Assembly: GCA_035651955.1 (NCBI GenBank)
Contig: DASRES010000065.1
Span: forward strand, 1 to 64,000
DNA length: 64,000 bases
Source: Acidimicrobiia bacterium
GTDB lineage: Bacteria > Actinomycetota > Acidimicrobiia > IMCC26256 > JAMXLJ01
Direction: 5' to 3'
The notes under the pieces: generated by a model
Seen by the model: only the letters and a program-made list of their open reading frames with translations
Databases searched by the model: none
Told to the model about the DNA's origin: nothing
Shown: one piece after another, positions 41,456-50,213 of the stretch
How the letters are laid out: each line of letters begins with the position of its first letter
Numbering within the stretch: the first letter of the stretch is position 1
Made by a program: the position numbers and the translations under genes

Positions 41456-42744
41456 CGGTCAGCGCCGACGACCTGATCCTGATCTCCGTCGACGACCACA
41501 TCTGCGAGCCGGCCGACATGTTCGACGGCCACGTCCCCGCGCGATACCGCGACCGCGCGCCGCGCGTCGTCGACGAGCCGGACGGCTCGCAGCAGTGGTA
41601 CTACGGCGACGTCCGCGGGCGGAACCTGGGACTGAACGCGGTCGCGGGCAAGCCACCCGAGATGTACAACGTGAACCCGTCGCGCTACGAGGACATGCGC
41701 CCGGGCTGCTACGACGTCGACGCGCGCGTGCGCGACATGTCGGCCGGCGGCCAGCTCGCGGGGCTGAACTTCCCGAACTGGACCGGGTTCGCGGGCCAGG
41801 TGCTGCAACTCGGCCCGGACCGCGATGTCAACCTCGTCATGATCAAGGCGTACAACGACTGGCACGTCGACGAGTGGTGCGGCGCGCACCCCGAGCGGTT
41901 CATCCCGTGCGGCATCCTGCCGCTCTTCGACGTCGAGGAGGCCGCGAAGGAGATCCACCGCCTCGCGGCGAAGGGCTGCCACGCGGTCACGTTCTCCGAG
42001 AACCCGGTCGGGCTCGGCATGCCGAGCATCCACACCGACGCGTGGGACCCGTTGTTCGCCGCGTGCTGCGACACCGGCACCGTGCTGTGCTGCCACGTCG
42101 GCTCGTCGTCGAAGTCCGCGTCGACGACGCCGGACGCGCCGCCCCCGGTGCCGATGAACCTGTCGTCGACCATGTCGATCTACACGCTCGGCGACCTCCT
42201 GTGGGCGGGGTTCTGGCACCGCTTCCCGGCGTTGCGCTTCGCGCTGAGCGAAGGCGACATCGGGTGGATCCCGTACTTCCTGCAGCGCGCCGAGCACACG
42301 CTCGCCCGTCACAACGGGTGGATGCGCCACGAGCAGCCGCAGGGCCTGAGCCCGACCGAGCTCTTCCACGAGCGGATCCTCGTGTGCTTCATCGAGGACC
42401 GCGTCGGGATGGAGCTGCTGGACCGGTTCAACGTCGACAACGTGTGCTGGGAGTCCGACTACCCGCACTCCGACAGCTCGTGGCCGAACGCACCCGAGCA
42501 CCTCGCGTCGATGTTCGACGGCGTCGACGGCGCGCGCGTCGCGAAGATCACGCACGAGAACGCGATGCGCCACTTCCGGTTCGATCCGTTCGCGTCGCGT
42601 GCGCGCGAGCGCTGCACCGCGGCCGCGCTGCGCGCCGAGGCCGGCGACGTCGACACCGTCACCCACGTCGGTCGCCTCGCGGACGAGTCCGACCGTGACG
42701 CGTGGCGCAGGATGACGGGCGCGGCCGCGCGCACCGCCCGTTAG
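41452..42744 (+). CDS. Amidohydrolase-2 (ACMSD-like) metal-dependent hydrolase, copy 1
   Basis: A 430-residue TIM-barrel hydrolase beginning ILISVDDHICEPADMFDGHV, with barrel residues CCHVGSSSK (metal His), HRFPALRFALSEGDIGWIPY and VCWESDYPHSDSSWP (catalytic Asp). This amidohydrolase-2 family includes decarboxylases and hydrolases of ring-cleavage products and is common in actinomycete catabolic clusters. Coupled to gntR by a 4-bp overlap, so the regulator may sense its substrate or product. A related gene is at 48491. Confidence 0.87.
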   Translation: MTVSADDLILISVDDHICEPADMFDGHVPARYRDRAPRVVDEPDGSQQWYYGDVRGRNLGLNAVAGKPPEMYNVNPSRYEDMRPGCYDVDARVRDMSAGGQLAGLNFPNWTGFAGQVLQLGPDRDVNLVMIKAYNDWHVDEWCGAHPERFIPCGILPLFDVEEAAKEIHRLAAKGCHAVTFSENPVGLGMPSIHTDAWDPLFAACCDTGTVLCCHVGSSSKSASTTPDAPPPVPMNLSSTMSIYTLGDLLWAGFWHRFPALRFALSEGDIGWIPYFLQRAEHTLARHNGWMRHEQPQGLSPTELFHERILVCFIEDRVGMELLDRFNVDNVCWESDYPHSDSSWPNAPEHLASMFDGVDGARVAKITHENAMRHFRFDPFASRARERCTAAALRAEAGDVDTVTHVGRLADESDRDAWRRMTGAAARTAR

Positions 42745-42752
42745 CCGGGTCG

Positions 42753-43637
42753 CTACGCGCCCGGGTCGAACTCGCCCCGGCCCATCTGCTCGCGCACGGT
42801 GACGACGGGCGGGTTCGTGAGGCTGCGCCGCTGCCAGTTCGCGCCGTCGACGACGAGCGTGTGCCCCGAGATGAAGCGCGCGTACGGCGACGCGAGGAAC
42901 GTCGCCGCCCAGCCGAGCTCGCGCAGCCGCCCGACCCGCAGCGCGGGCTGGCACGCGTCCTTCTCGGACGTGCGGTCGAGGTTGCCGCGGATGTCGGCGG
43001 TCATGTCCTCGTGCGGGAACAGCCCGGGCACGAGCCCGTTCACCTGGATGCCGTACGGACCCCACTCGACGGCGAGCGTCTCCACCATGTTCTTGACCCC
43101 GGCCTTCGCGGCCGCGGAGTGGGCGAAGCCCGGGCCACCGGTCCACGCGTACGACGCGCCCACGTTCACGATCGAGCCGGGTGTGCCGGCCGCGAGGTGA
43201 CGGCGCGCGAACTCGCGCGCGCAGAAGAACGTTCCGTTGAGCGTGATGTCGATCACGGTCCGCCACGCGTTGGGCGACATGTCCTCGGCCGGCACCGGGA
43301 AGTTCGCGGCCGCGTTGTTCACGAGCACCGCGGGGAGCCCGAACGCCTCCTCGGCGGCGTCGAACGCGCGCTCGATCTGCTCGGGATCGCGGATGTCGCA
43401 CGGCGCGGTCATGACCGGCGCCGCGAGCTCGCGGATCGCGGCCGTGGCCGCCTCGAGGTGCTCGGGCCGCCGGCTGAACACGGCGAGCGACGCCCCGAGG
43501 CGGGCGAACTCCTGCGCGATCGCCCGTCCGAGCCCGGTCCCGCCGCCGGTCACGACGACGGCCACGCCGTCGAACGTGCCCGGTGGGAGCGCGCTGGTGC
43601 CGGCGGGCGGCGGTTCCGGCAGACCGGACACGGGCAT
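42753..43637 (-). CDS. SDR-family 2,4-dienoyl-CoA reductase-like enzyme
   Basis: A 294-residue short-chain reductase with TGGGTGLG (residues 30-37) and NNAAANF (107-113). Instead of YxxxK it has S174-x3-K178 in PGFAHSAAAKAGV, with Tyr163 in GASYAWTG. That is the arrangement of mammalian DECR1, where Ser and an upstream Tyr replace the usual Tyr. It should reduce 2,4-dienoyl-CoA with NADPH during breakdown of polyunsaturated acyl chains. ATG at 43637 has GAGGAG 7 bp upstream. It converges on the amidohydrolase gene. Confidence 0.85.
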   Translation of the reverse strand: MPVSGLPEPPPAGTSALPPGTFDGVAVVVTGGGTGLGRAIAQEFARLGASLAVFSRRPEHLEAATAAIRELAAPVMTAPCDIRDPEQIERAFDAAEEAFGLPAVLVNNAAANFPVPAEDMSPNAWRTVIDITLNGTFFCAREFARRHLAAGTPGSIVNVGASYAWTGGPGFAHSAAAKAGVKNMVETLAVEWGPYGIQVNGLVPGLFPHEDMTADIRGNLDRTSEKDACQPALRVGRLRELGWAATFLASPYARFISGHTLVVDGANWQRRSLTNPPVVTVREQMGRGEFDPGA

Positions 43638-43739
43638 CGGGCGCTCCTCGGGACGCGGGCGAGCCGGCGGCACACCGGGCGGCGGACCTTCCTAACCTCC
43701 ATCCCGCCCGGCGTCCAGACGGCACCGGCAGCGCTCGCC

Positions 43740-43787
43740 GGGTCGAGTCCCCGGTCGAATGCCGCGTCGAGTGCCGGGTCGAGTGCC
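43740..43787. repeat. 12-bp tandem repeat, four copies
   Basis: Four units of GG(G)TCGA(G/A)TGCC-type sequence run from 43740 to 43787 in the gap between the divergent SDR and WGGLH-repeat genes. Copies differ at one or two bases. No role is evident. Confidence 0.8.
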
Positions 43788-43864
43788 GGGGCGTGGGCAG
43801 TGTCACCCCTTCTCCGGCCCCGCGTTGCGGCGGGCCGCGGCGCGCCGCTAGCGTGGTTCGATTC

Positions 43865-43883
43865 ATAGGTTAGGCGAACCTTA
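43865..43883. promoter_or_regulatory. DtxR/IdeR-like iron box in front of the second WGGLH-repeat gene
   Basis: ATAGGTTAGGCGAACCTTA matches the IdeR/DtxR consensus TTAGGTTAGGCTAACCTAA at 16 of 19 positions, including the central AGGTTAGGC and AACCT halves. It ends 10 bp before the start codon and just before the AGGGGG ribosome site, where a bound iron-loaded repressor would block transcription. It predicts induction when iron is scarce. Confidence 0.7.
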
Positions 43884-43893
43884 GGGGGCAAGG

Positions 43894-44862
43894 GTGACAA
43901 GGGGGCAGCGGCGGGTCCGATCCGTCCCACGCCGGCGCGCCGGCCGGCTCTCGGCGGCGGTGGTCGTCGGCGCCGCGCTCGCGCTCGTGGCGACGACGGT
44001 GCCGGCGGCGGCCGCGGGTGGCGGGGGGTCCGTCCACGCGACCGCGTCGACGTATCCCGACTCCGAGGGGATCGTCCTCGACGCGTGGGGCGGGCTGCAC
44101 GTCTTCACGTACGGGAGCACGCCCGCGAAGATCACGAGCTTCGGCGGCGCGCCGTACTGGCCGGGTTGGGACATCGCCCGCGGCGTCGCGCTCCGCAACA
44201 CGAACCTGACGACGTGCACCGCGTTCGGCGGCTACACGCTCGACGCGTGGGGCGGCCTGCACCCGTTCGGGATCGACGGCGCGGGCGCGCCCGCGAAGCC
44301 GACCGACGGACCCTACTGGAAGGGCTGGGACATCGCGCGTGACGTCGTGCTCGTCCCGCAGTTCCCGGCCCAGGCGGACAGCGCGCCCGCGGGTGGGCTG
44401 GTGCTGGACGGGTTCGGCGGGCTGCACTACTTCACGATCGTCCCGGGCGTGCCTGCTCCGGTGATCACGGGCGGGCCGTACTGGAACGGGTGGGACATCG
44501 CCCGCGGCGTGATGCTCGTGACCGACAGCACCGGCTGGCGCGGCGGCTACGTCGTGGACGCGTGGGGCGGCCTCCACCCGTTCGGCGTCAACGGGACCAC
44601 GCCGCCGGCCGTGGACCCGAGCACGGTGTCGTACTGGCCCGGCTGGCAGATCGTCCGCAGCGGAACGGTGTTCCGCAACGCGGCCGGCGTCACGAACAAC
44701 CTCCCGAACGGCGGCTTCACGCTCGACGCGTGGGGCGGGCTGCACGGCTTCGCGTTCACCGGCCAGACGCCGCCGGTGACGAGTGGGTTGCACAACGCGC
44801 CGTACTGGTCGGGTTGGAACATCGCCCGCGGCCTCGTGATGCGCAACATCCGCACCTGCTAG
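43894..44862 (+). CDS. Secreted protein with five WGGLH/YW-GWDIARG repeats (form 2, iron box)
   Basis: A 322-residue protein: signal peptide (RLSAAVVVGAALALVATTVP-AAAA, about residues 18-42), then directly five repeats of 48-60 residues with the pattern (V/T)LDAWGGLH(P/V/G)F ... PYWPGWDIARGV. It has no N-terminal extra domain or proline linker, so it is essentially a bare repeat domain. Two Cys pairs may form disulfides (NLTTCTAF and the final RTC). Five repeats suggest a closed propeller. GTG at 43894 has AGGGGG about 6 bp upstream. A secreted, iron-starvation-induced binding protein is the working idea; the function is unknown. Confidence 0.82.
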   Translation: MTRGQRRVRSVPRRRAGRLSAAVVVGAALALVATTVPAAAAGGGGSVHATASTYPDSEGIVLDAWGGLHVFTYGSTPAKITSFGGAPYWPGWDIARGVALRNTNLTTCTAFGGYTLDAWGGLHPFGIDGAGAPAKPTDGPYWKGWDIARDVVLVPQFPAQADSAPAGGLVLDGFGGLHYFTIVPGVPAPVITGGPYWNGWDIARGVMLVTDSTGWRGGYVVDAWGGLHPFGVNGTTPPAVDPSTVSYWPGWQIVRSGTVFRNAAGVTNNLPNGGFTLDAWGGLHGFAFTGQTPPVTSGLHNAPYWSGWNIARGLVMRNIRTC

Positions 44863-44886
44863 CCGGCGTCTCCGGCCGTACGGCGG

Positions 44887-44917
44887 AAGGGCGGCTCCTC
44901 GCGGAGGGGCCGCCCTT
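44887..44917. terminator. Terminator hairpin after the second WGGLH-repeat gene
   Basis: AAGGGCGGC (44887-44895) pairs with GCCGCCCTT (44909-44917), with an inner CCTC-GCG-GAGG stem. It is followed by a T and lies 25 bp after the stop at 44862, before the crotonase gene at 44971. Confidence 0.75.
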
Positions 44918-44970
44918 TCGCGGCGCGGCTACGTTCCGGACGGCCGCACCACCGACGACCGAGGGACTGC

Positions 44971-45753
44971 ATGGCGAGCGAACGGGTGCACCTGAGCATC
45001 GACGGCGCGATCGCGACGATCACGAACGACAACCCGGAGAAGCACAACGCGTTCGACGACGACATGGACGTCGAGCTGTTCGCGATCCTCGACGAGCTCG
45101 CGTCGCGTCGCGACATCCGAGCCGTCGTGTGGCGGGGTGAAGGCGCGTCGTTCTCGTCGGGCCGCGACGTCGGGTCGATCGGCAACCTCAAGGTCGAGCT
45201 GTCGCACCACGAGCTCATGCGGCGCGGCCATCGCGGCATCCAGCGGCTCTGGGACCTGGATGCGCCGGTGATCGTCGCGTGCAAGGGATGGGTGATGGGC
45301 GGGTCGTTCCAGCGCGCGCTGCTCTGCGACATCCGCATCGCGTCGGAGGACGCTCGCTTCCGCCTCCCCGAGGTCGGCTTCGGCGTCATCCCCGACACCG
45401 GCGGGGTGGCAGTCCTGTACGAGATGTGCGGCCACGGCGTCGTGAGCGACATGGTCCTGAGTGGGCGCGTGCTCTCGGCACACGAAGCGCTGTCGCACGG
45501 GATCGTCAGCCGCGTCGTCGCGCCCGACGAGCTCGACGCGACGGCACGCGAGATCGCCGAGAAGATCGCCGCCGCACCGGCCGTCACGGTGAAGATGGCG
45601 CGGGAGGTGATCCGGCACCTCAGCGTGCCCGCGATCCGCACGTCGATGGCCGACGAGATGATCTACCAGACGTTCATCAACCGCAGCGACGACTTCGCGG
45701 AGCTCCGGGCCGCGCGCGCCGAGGGCCGCGAGCCGCGCTACACGGGGAGCTGA
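44971..45753 (+). CDS. Crotonase-fold enoyl-CoA hydratase/isomerase
   Basis: A 260-residue crotonase with oxyanion motifs SFSSGRDVGSI and KGWVMGGSFQ. The second catalytic Glu is kept (Glu134 in FRLPEVGFG), while the first is Gln114 (GGSFQRALLCD). With one acidic residue it is more likely an isomerase or other crotonase-fold activity than a classical hydratase. ATG at 44971. An OYE-family reductase gene starts 5 bp downstream, so both act in one pathway, perhaps on unsaturated acyl-CoAs. Confidence 0.87.
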   Translation: MASERVHLSIDGAIATITNDNPEKHNAFDDDMDVELFAILDELASRRDIRAVVWRGEGASFSSGRDVGSIGNLKVELSHHELMRRGHRGIQRLWDLDAPVIVACKGWVMGGSFQRALLCDIRIASEDARFRLPEVGFGVIPDTGGVAVLYEMCGHGVVSDMVLSGRVLSAHEALSHGIVSRVVAPDELDATAREIAEKIAAAPAVTVKMAREVIRHLSVPAIRTSMADEMIYQTFINRSDDFAELRAARAEGREPRYTGS

Positions 45754-45758
45754 TCGAC

Positions 45759-46967
45759 ATGGCCGACACCACCTCCGTTCCCGACGTGTTCGCACCGGCG
45801 AAGCTCGGGCCGGTCACGTTGCGCAACCGGGTCATCAAGGCGGCGACGTTCGAGGGGGTCATGCCCGACGGGCTCGTGACCGACGCGCTCGTCGAGTACC
45901 ACCGTCGCGTCGCGCGCGGCGGCGTCGGGATGACGACGGTCGCGTACCTCGCCGTCGCGCCCGAGGGCCGCACCGACCGGCACTGCATCCATCTGCGCGA
46001 CGAGGCGCTCGCGGGCCTCCGGGTGCTCACCGACGCGATCCACGACGAGGGCGCCGCGATCGCGGCGCAGATCGGTCACGCAGGGCCGGTCGCGAACGCG
46101 AGGTCGAACCGTGCGCCGTCGCTCTCGCCGTCGGGCGGCTTCAGCCCGCTGGGCTCGCGGATGCGCGCCGTCACCGACGCCGACATCGCCCGGATCACGG
46201 ACGACTACGCACGCGGCGCGCGCATGATCGCCGACGCCGGGTTCGACAGCATCGAGATCCACCTCGGCCACAACTACCTGCTCTCGGCGTTCCTGAGCCC
46301 GAAGCTGAACAAGCGCACAGACGGCTACGGCGGGAGCCTCGAGAACCGGGCCCGGTTCCCGCGAGCAGTGGTGAAGGCGGTGCGCGACGCCGTCGGCGAC
46401 CGTCTCGCGGTGACCGCGAAGGTCAACATGGCGGACGGCACGCCGGGCGGCTTCTGGCTGAACGAGAGCGTCGAGTTCGCCCGCATGCTCCAGGCCGACG
46501 GCGCGCTCGACGCCCTCGAGCTCACGGGTGGGAGCTCGCTCGCCAACCCGATGTACCTGTTCCGCGGTGAGGCGCCGATCGCCGAGTTCGCGGCGACGCA
46601 GCCGCAGCCGATCCGGCTCGGCATGCGTCTGTTCGGGAAGCGCTTCCTGATCGAGTACCCGTGGGAGGAGGCGTTCTTCCTCCCCTACGCGCGGCAGTTC
46701 CGCGCCGCGCTCGACATGCCCCTGATCCTCCTCGGCGGCATCAACCGGCGGGAGACGATGCAGCAGGCCATGGCGGAGGGGTTCGCGTTCGTCGCGATGG
46801 CGCGCGCGCTCCTCCGCGAGCCCGACCTCGTCAACCGGATGCAGAAGGGCGCGACGGACGAGTCGCTGTGCATCCACTGCAACAAGTGCATGCCGACGAT
46901 CTACAGCGGGACGCGCTGCGTCCTCGTCGAGGCCGAGCCGCCGGCCGGCCCGAGCACCGTGGCGTAG
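45759..46967 (+). CDS. Old yellow enzyme-family NADH:flavin oxidoreductase, short form with Fe-S cysteines
   Basis: A 402-residue FMN TIM barrel (FAPAKLGPVTLRNRVIKAAT; IAAQIGHAGPVANARSN; GFDSIEIHLGHNYLLSAFLS; KLNKRTDGYGGSLENRARFP). The C-terminal CIHCNKCMPTIYSGTRCV supplies Cys spacing like the 4Fe-4S site of 2,4-dienoyl-CoA reductase FadH/BaiCD. The FAD/NAD(P) domain that follows in FadH is absent, so electrons must come from a partner. ATG at 45759 with GGGGAGC upstream. Confidence 0.87.
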   Translation: MADTTSVPDVFAPAKLGPVTLRNRVIKAATFEGVMPDGLVTDALVEYHRRVARGGVGMTTVAYLAVAPEGRTDRHCIHLRDEALAGLRVLTDAIHDEGAAIAAQIGHAGPVANARSNRAPSLSPSGGFSPLGSRMRAVTDADIARITDDYARGARMIADAGFDSIEIHLGHNYLLSAFLSPKLNKRTDGYGGSLENRARFPRAVVKAVRDAVGDRLAVTAKVNMADGTPGGFWLNESVEFARMLQADGALDALELTGGSSLANPMYLFRGEAPIAEFAATQPQPIRLGMRLFGKRFLIEYPWEEAFFLPYARQFRAALDMPLILLGGINRRETMQQAMAEGFAFVAMARALLREPDLVNRMQKGATDESLCIHCNKCMPTIYSGTRCVLVEAEPPAGPSTVA

Positions 46968-46983
46968 AACCCCGCGCGCCGGT

Positions 46984-48432
46984 TCAGACGGCGCGGCGCA
47001 GGACGTGCGCGCTCGCCGCCCACCGTCCCCGACCGGCCCGCTTCGCGTCGTACATCGCCTGGTCGGCCCGGCGCAGGAGCTCGCTGACCGACAGGTCGCC
47101 GGCCGGGTTGAGCGCGATGCCGATGCTCGCGGTCACGGCCTCGGCACCGCCGAGGCGCGCGGCGGCGAGCGTCTCGATGACCCGGTCGGCGACGTCGATC
47201 GTCTCGTCCAACGTCGCGACACGTTCGAGGAGGACGCAGAACTCGTCACCACCCAGACGGGCGACGACGTCGCCGTCGCGCACGCATCCCGCGAGCTGCT
47301 GCGCGGTCGCGACGAGGACGCGGTCACCGGCTTCGTGGCCGAACGAGTCGTTGACCCGCTTGAAGCCGTCGAGGTCGACGTAGAGCACCGCCAGCGTGGA
47401 GCGCTCGCGCGTCGCGCGAGCACACGCACGACGCACGGCCTCGAGGAAGGCCGTCCGGTTCGCGAGCCCCGTCACCGGGTCGTGGAGGGCGTCGTGGCGG
47501 AGTCGCTCCTCGAGCGCACGCTGCGTCGTGATGTCGTGCACGTTGACGATGACGTCGTCGTCGCGCGCGTCGGACCGGCGGGTCAGCGTGACGGCGGCGA
47601 GACGGGTCGACCCGTCACGGTGCCGGAGCGCGAGCTCACGGGTGCGCGCGGTGTCGGGCGCGGCGACCGCCTCGTGCAGGAACCCGCGAGCAGAGGCGGC
47701 GTCGTCCGGCTGCACGAGCGAGAGGAACGACTCACCTTCGACCGCGTGCGGCTCGTAGCCGAGCATCGGGCCGATCGCCGGGCTGACGTACCGGATCGTG
47801 CCGCACTCGCCGAGCACGCCGATGATGTCCATCGCGTGCTGCACGAGGGCCTGGAACTGCTCGCCGTGGTCGCGCAGCTCGCCCTGCGCCTCCTCGGCGA
47901 TCGCCTCGGTGTGGCCGAGCACGCGGATCACGAGCGTGAAGCAGACGACACCGACCGCGGCGACCGCGTGCGCGTAGCGACCGGGGACGATCGTGGCCAC
48001 GGTCCCCGACGCGACCGCGAGCTGGCCGAGCGCGACGCAGCCGACCATCCACGCGATCGCGGGACGCCAGCTCCGCGAACCCATCGTGCGGAGGACGTCG
48101 GTCGCGCCGAGCGCGTACCCGATCGCGAGGACGGGCCCCCAGCCCGCGGCGTACACCACGGCCGTCGTCGTGACCATCACGACCGCGATGCGGACGTGCA
48201 TCGCGAACACCCCGCCGCGCCGGCGGTGCCAGTACACCTGCGACGCGGCGTTCAGCACCGCGGTCGCCGCGACGAGCGGGACGAACCAGACGAGGCTGAT
48301 GTCGCCGAGGAGGTGGGCGCGCTGGAGGAACCACGCGCCGACGACGGCGAGCGGCGTGCTCGCGTAGACCGCGGGCAGCACGGCCCACGCCAGGCGCGTG
48401 TCGGGGCGCGCGGCTGCGCGCGACGTCCTCAC
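46984..48432 (-). CDS. Membrane-bound PAS-GGDEF diguanylate cyclase
   Basis: A 482-residue protein. About six N-terminal membrane helices (LAWAVLPAVYASTPLAVVGA through AVAAVGVVCFTLVIRVLG) precede a PAS domain (HAMDIIGVLGECGTIRYVSP) and an intact GGDEF domain (RLGGDEFCVLLERV) with an inhibitory RxxD site (RDGD) five residues before it. It should make cyclic di-GMP and be feedback-inhibited. GTG at 48432 is preferred to TTG at 48477. It is divergent from the amidohydrolase at 48491. Confidence 0.9.
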   Translation of the reverse strand: MRTSRAAARPDTRLAWAVLPAVYASTPLAVVGAWFLQRAHLLGDISLVWFVPLVAATAVLNAASQVYWHRRRGGVFAMHVRIAVVMVTTTAVVYAAGWGPVLAIGYALGATDVLRTMGSRSWRPAIAWMVGCVALGQLAVASGTVATIVPGRYAHAVAAVGVVCFTLVIRVLGHTEAIAEEAQGELRDHGEQFQALVQHAMDIIGVLGECGTIRYVSPAIGPMLGYEPHAVEGESFLSLVQPDDAASARGFLHEAVAAPDTARTRELALRHRDGSTRLAAVTLTRRSDARDDDVIVNVHDITTQRALEERLRHDALHDPVTGLANRTAFLEAVRRACARATRERSTLAVLYVDLDGFKRVNDSFGHEAGDRVLVATAQQLAGCVRDGDVVARLGGDEFCVLLERVATLDETIDVADRVIETLAAARLGGAEAVTASIGIALNPAGDLSVSELLRRADQAMYDAKRAGRGRWAASAHVLRRAV

Positions 48433-48490
48433 GACGTTCCCATCGGCCGGTGTGGGACAGTGTGAAGCAGGTCTCAAAAGGTTGGTTCAC

Positions 48491-49600
48491 ATGCTCGCGA
48501 TCTCGGCCGATTCGCACGTCACGGAGCCCGGCGACTGCTACCTGCCCCGGATCGACCCCCGCTTCCGCGACCGGGCGCCGGCGGCGCGCACCGACGACCG
48601 CATGGGCGCGGTCGTCGACGTCGACAACGGGCGCAGCGTCGTGCCGTACGGGATGGTCGCGGCGGCCGGTCGTCCGGTCGAGCGGATCGGGCCGTTCGAG
48701 CACGTCGGCTGGGACGAGCTCCACCCGGGCGGGTGGGACCCCGGCGCCCGCCTCGCCGAGCAGGACCGTGACGGCGTCGCCGTCGAGGTCCTGTACCCGT
48801 CGGTCGGGATGCTGCTGTGCAACCACCCCGACGCCGACTACAAGAAGGCCTGCTTCGACGCGTACAACCGGTGGATCGCCGAGTTCCAGGCGTACGCACC
48901 CGACCGTCTCGTCGGCCTCGGCCAGACCGCGCTCCGCAGCGTCGAGGAGGGGATCACCGACCTCGAGGCGATGAAGGACCTCGGCCTGCGTGGCGTCATG
49001 GCGCCGGGCTTCGCGGCCTGCCAGGAGGACGGTGACTACGACGACCCACGCTGGGACCCGTTCTGGCGCGCGTCCGTCGACCTCGACCTCCCGGTGTCGT
49101 TCCACATCCTCACGGGCGCGGACCAGATCGGCGGCGGCCAGTTCCGGGGACCCAAGATGAACAGCTTTCTCGGCATCATCCGCGGCTGCCAGGACATCAT
49201 CGGCACGCTGATCTTCGGTGGCGTGTTCGACCGCGTCCCCGACCTGCGCGTCGTGTGCGTCGAGGCCGACGCGGGCTGGGCGCCGCACTGGAAGTACCGG
49301 GCCGACCATGCCGTGAAGCGTCATCGCAACTGGCTGCCCGCGGCCGCGCTGCAGCGCATGCCGAGCGAGTACTTCGACGAGAACGTCTACGTCACGTTCC
49401 AGGACGACTGGGTCGCGTTCCGGACGACGCACCTGATGAACCACGAACGCCTGCTCTGGGCGAGCGACCACCCCCACTCCGACTCGACGTTCCCCGAGTC
49501 GCAGCAGGTCCTCGCGCAGCAGACCGCGCACCTCGACCCGGACGTGCGCGACGACATCGTGTACCGCAACACCGCGCGCCTCTACGGGCTGCGCGTCTGA
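48491..49600 (+). CDS. Amidohydrolase-2 (ACMSD-like) metal-dependent hydrolase, copy 2
   Basis: A 369-residue TIM-barrel hydrolase: MLAISADSHVTEPGDCYLPR (metal motif), VEVLYPSVGMLL, PVSFHILTGADQIGG (metal His), DLRVVCVEADAGWAPHWKYR and LLWASDHPHSDSTFPES with catalytic Asp. It is the same family as the gene at 41452 but shorter and only moderately similar. The ATG at 48491 has AAGGTTGG upstream, not a strong site. It converges with tetR, 4 bp between stops. Confidence 0.87.
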   Translation: MLAISADSHVTEPGDCYLPRIDPRFRDRAPAARTDDRMGAVVDVDNGRSVVPYGMVAAAGRPVERIGPFEHVGWDELHPGGWDPGARLAEQDRDGVAVEVLYPSVGMLLCNHPDADYKKACFDAYNRWIAEFQAYAPDRLVGLGQTALRSVEEGITDLEAMKDLGLRGVMAPGFAACQEDGDYDDPRWDPFWRASVDLDLPVSFHILTGADQIGGGQFRGPKMNSFLGIIRGCQDIIGTLIFGGVFDRVPDLRVVCVEADAGWAPHWKYRADHAVKRHRNWLPAAALQRMPSEYFDENVYVTFQDDWVAFRTTHLMNHERLLWASDHPHSDSTFPESQQVLAQQTAHLDPDVRDDIVYRNTARLYGLRV

Positions 49601-49604
49601 GGCG

Positions 49605-50213
49605 TCAGCTCGACGACGGCTCGCGCGCGCCGAGGCCGCGCAGCGCGAACGCGAGCGCGTGACGGAAGAAGGCCGGCGTGATCCGCTGGTGCAGCATGAA
49701 CGCCTGGTGGTACAGGCCGCCGGTGACGAGGCTGTACGCCTGCTCGACGGTGGGTGCGTCGTCGAGCTCGCCACGCTGCTTCGCGCGCGCCAGGATCCCG
49801 CGCAGCTCCGCGAGCCGCGGCGCGGTGAACTTCTCGCGCAGCGCCGCCGCGAGGTCCGTGTTCCCCGACACCTCGGTGCCGAGCGCGTCGGCGACGTCCT
49901 CCCGTCGCGCCGCGATCGAGCGCGCGATGTTGGCGAGGAACGCTTTCAGGTCACCGTCGAGGCTGCCGGTGTCGACCGCAGCCGGCTCGGGTGCGAGTGT
50001 CGCGACCGCGGCCGCGACGAGATCCTGCTTCGTCGCCCACCGGCGGTACAGCGTGGCCGACGACACGCCGGCGCGCTCGATCACCGCGGCAACGGTCAAC
50101 CCCGCGTAGCCCTTCTCGACGAGCACCTCGAGCGTCGCGTCGAGGATCGTCGCGTCGCACGCCGGGCTCCGCTGGCGCCCGGGATGCGTGGCGGGAGCAG
50201 GCGAGGTCGTCAT
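49605..50213 (-). CDS. TetR-family repressor of the adjacent MFS exporter
   Basis: A 202-residue protein with an N-terminal TetR helix-turn-helix (ATILDATLEVLVEKGYAGLT, VAAVIERAGVSSATLYRRWA) and a helical ligand domain (ALREKFTAPRLAELRGILAR; TGGLYHQAFMLHQRITPAFF). ATG at 50213 overlaps the MFS stop (ATGA), so exporter and repressor are co-transcribed and co-regulated, presumably from the TTTCGAAA array at 51865-51904. Confidence 0.9.
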   Translation of the reverse strand: MTTSPAPATHPGRQRSPACDATILDATLEVLVEKGYAGLTVAAVIERAGVSSATLYRRWATKQDLVAAAVATLAPEPAAVDTGSLDGDLKAFLANIARSIAARREDVADALGTEVSGNTDLAAALREKFTAPRLAELRGILARAKQRGELDDAPTVEQAYSLVTGGLYHQAFMLHQRITPAFFRHALAFALRGLGAREPSSS

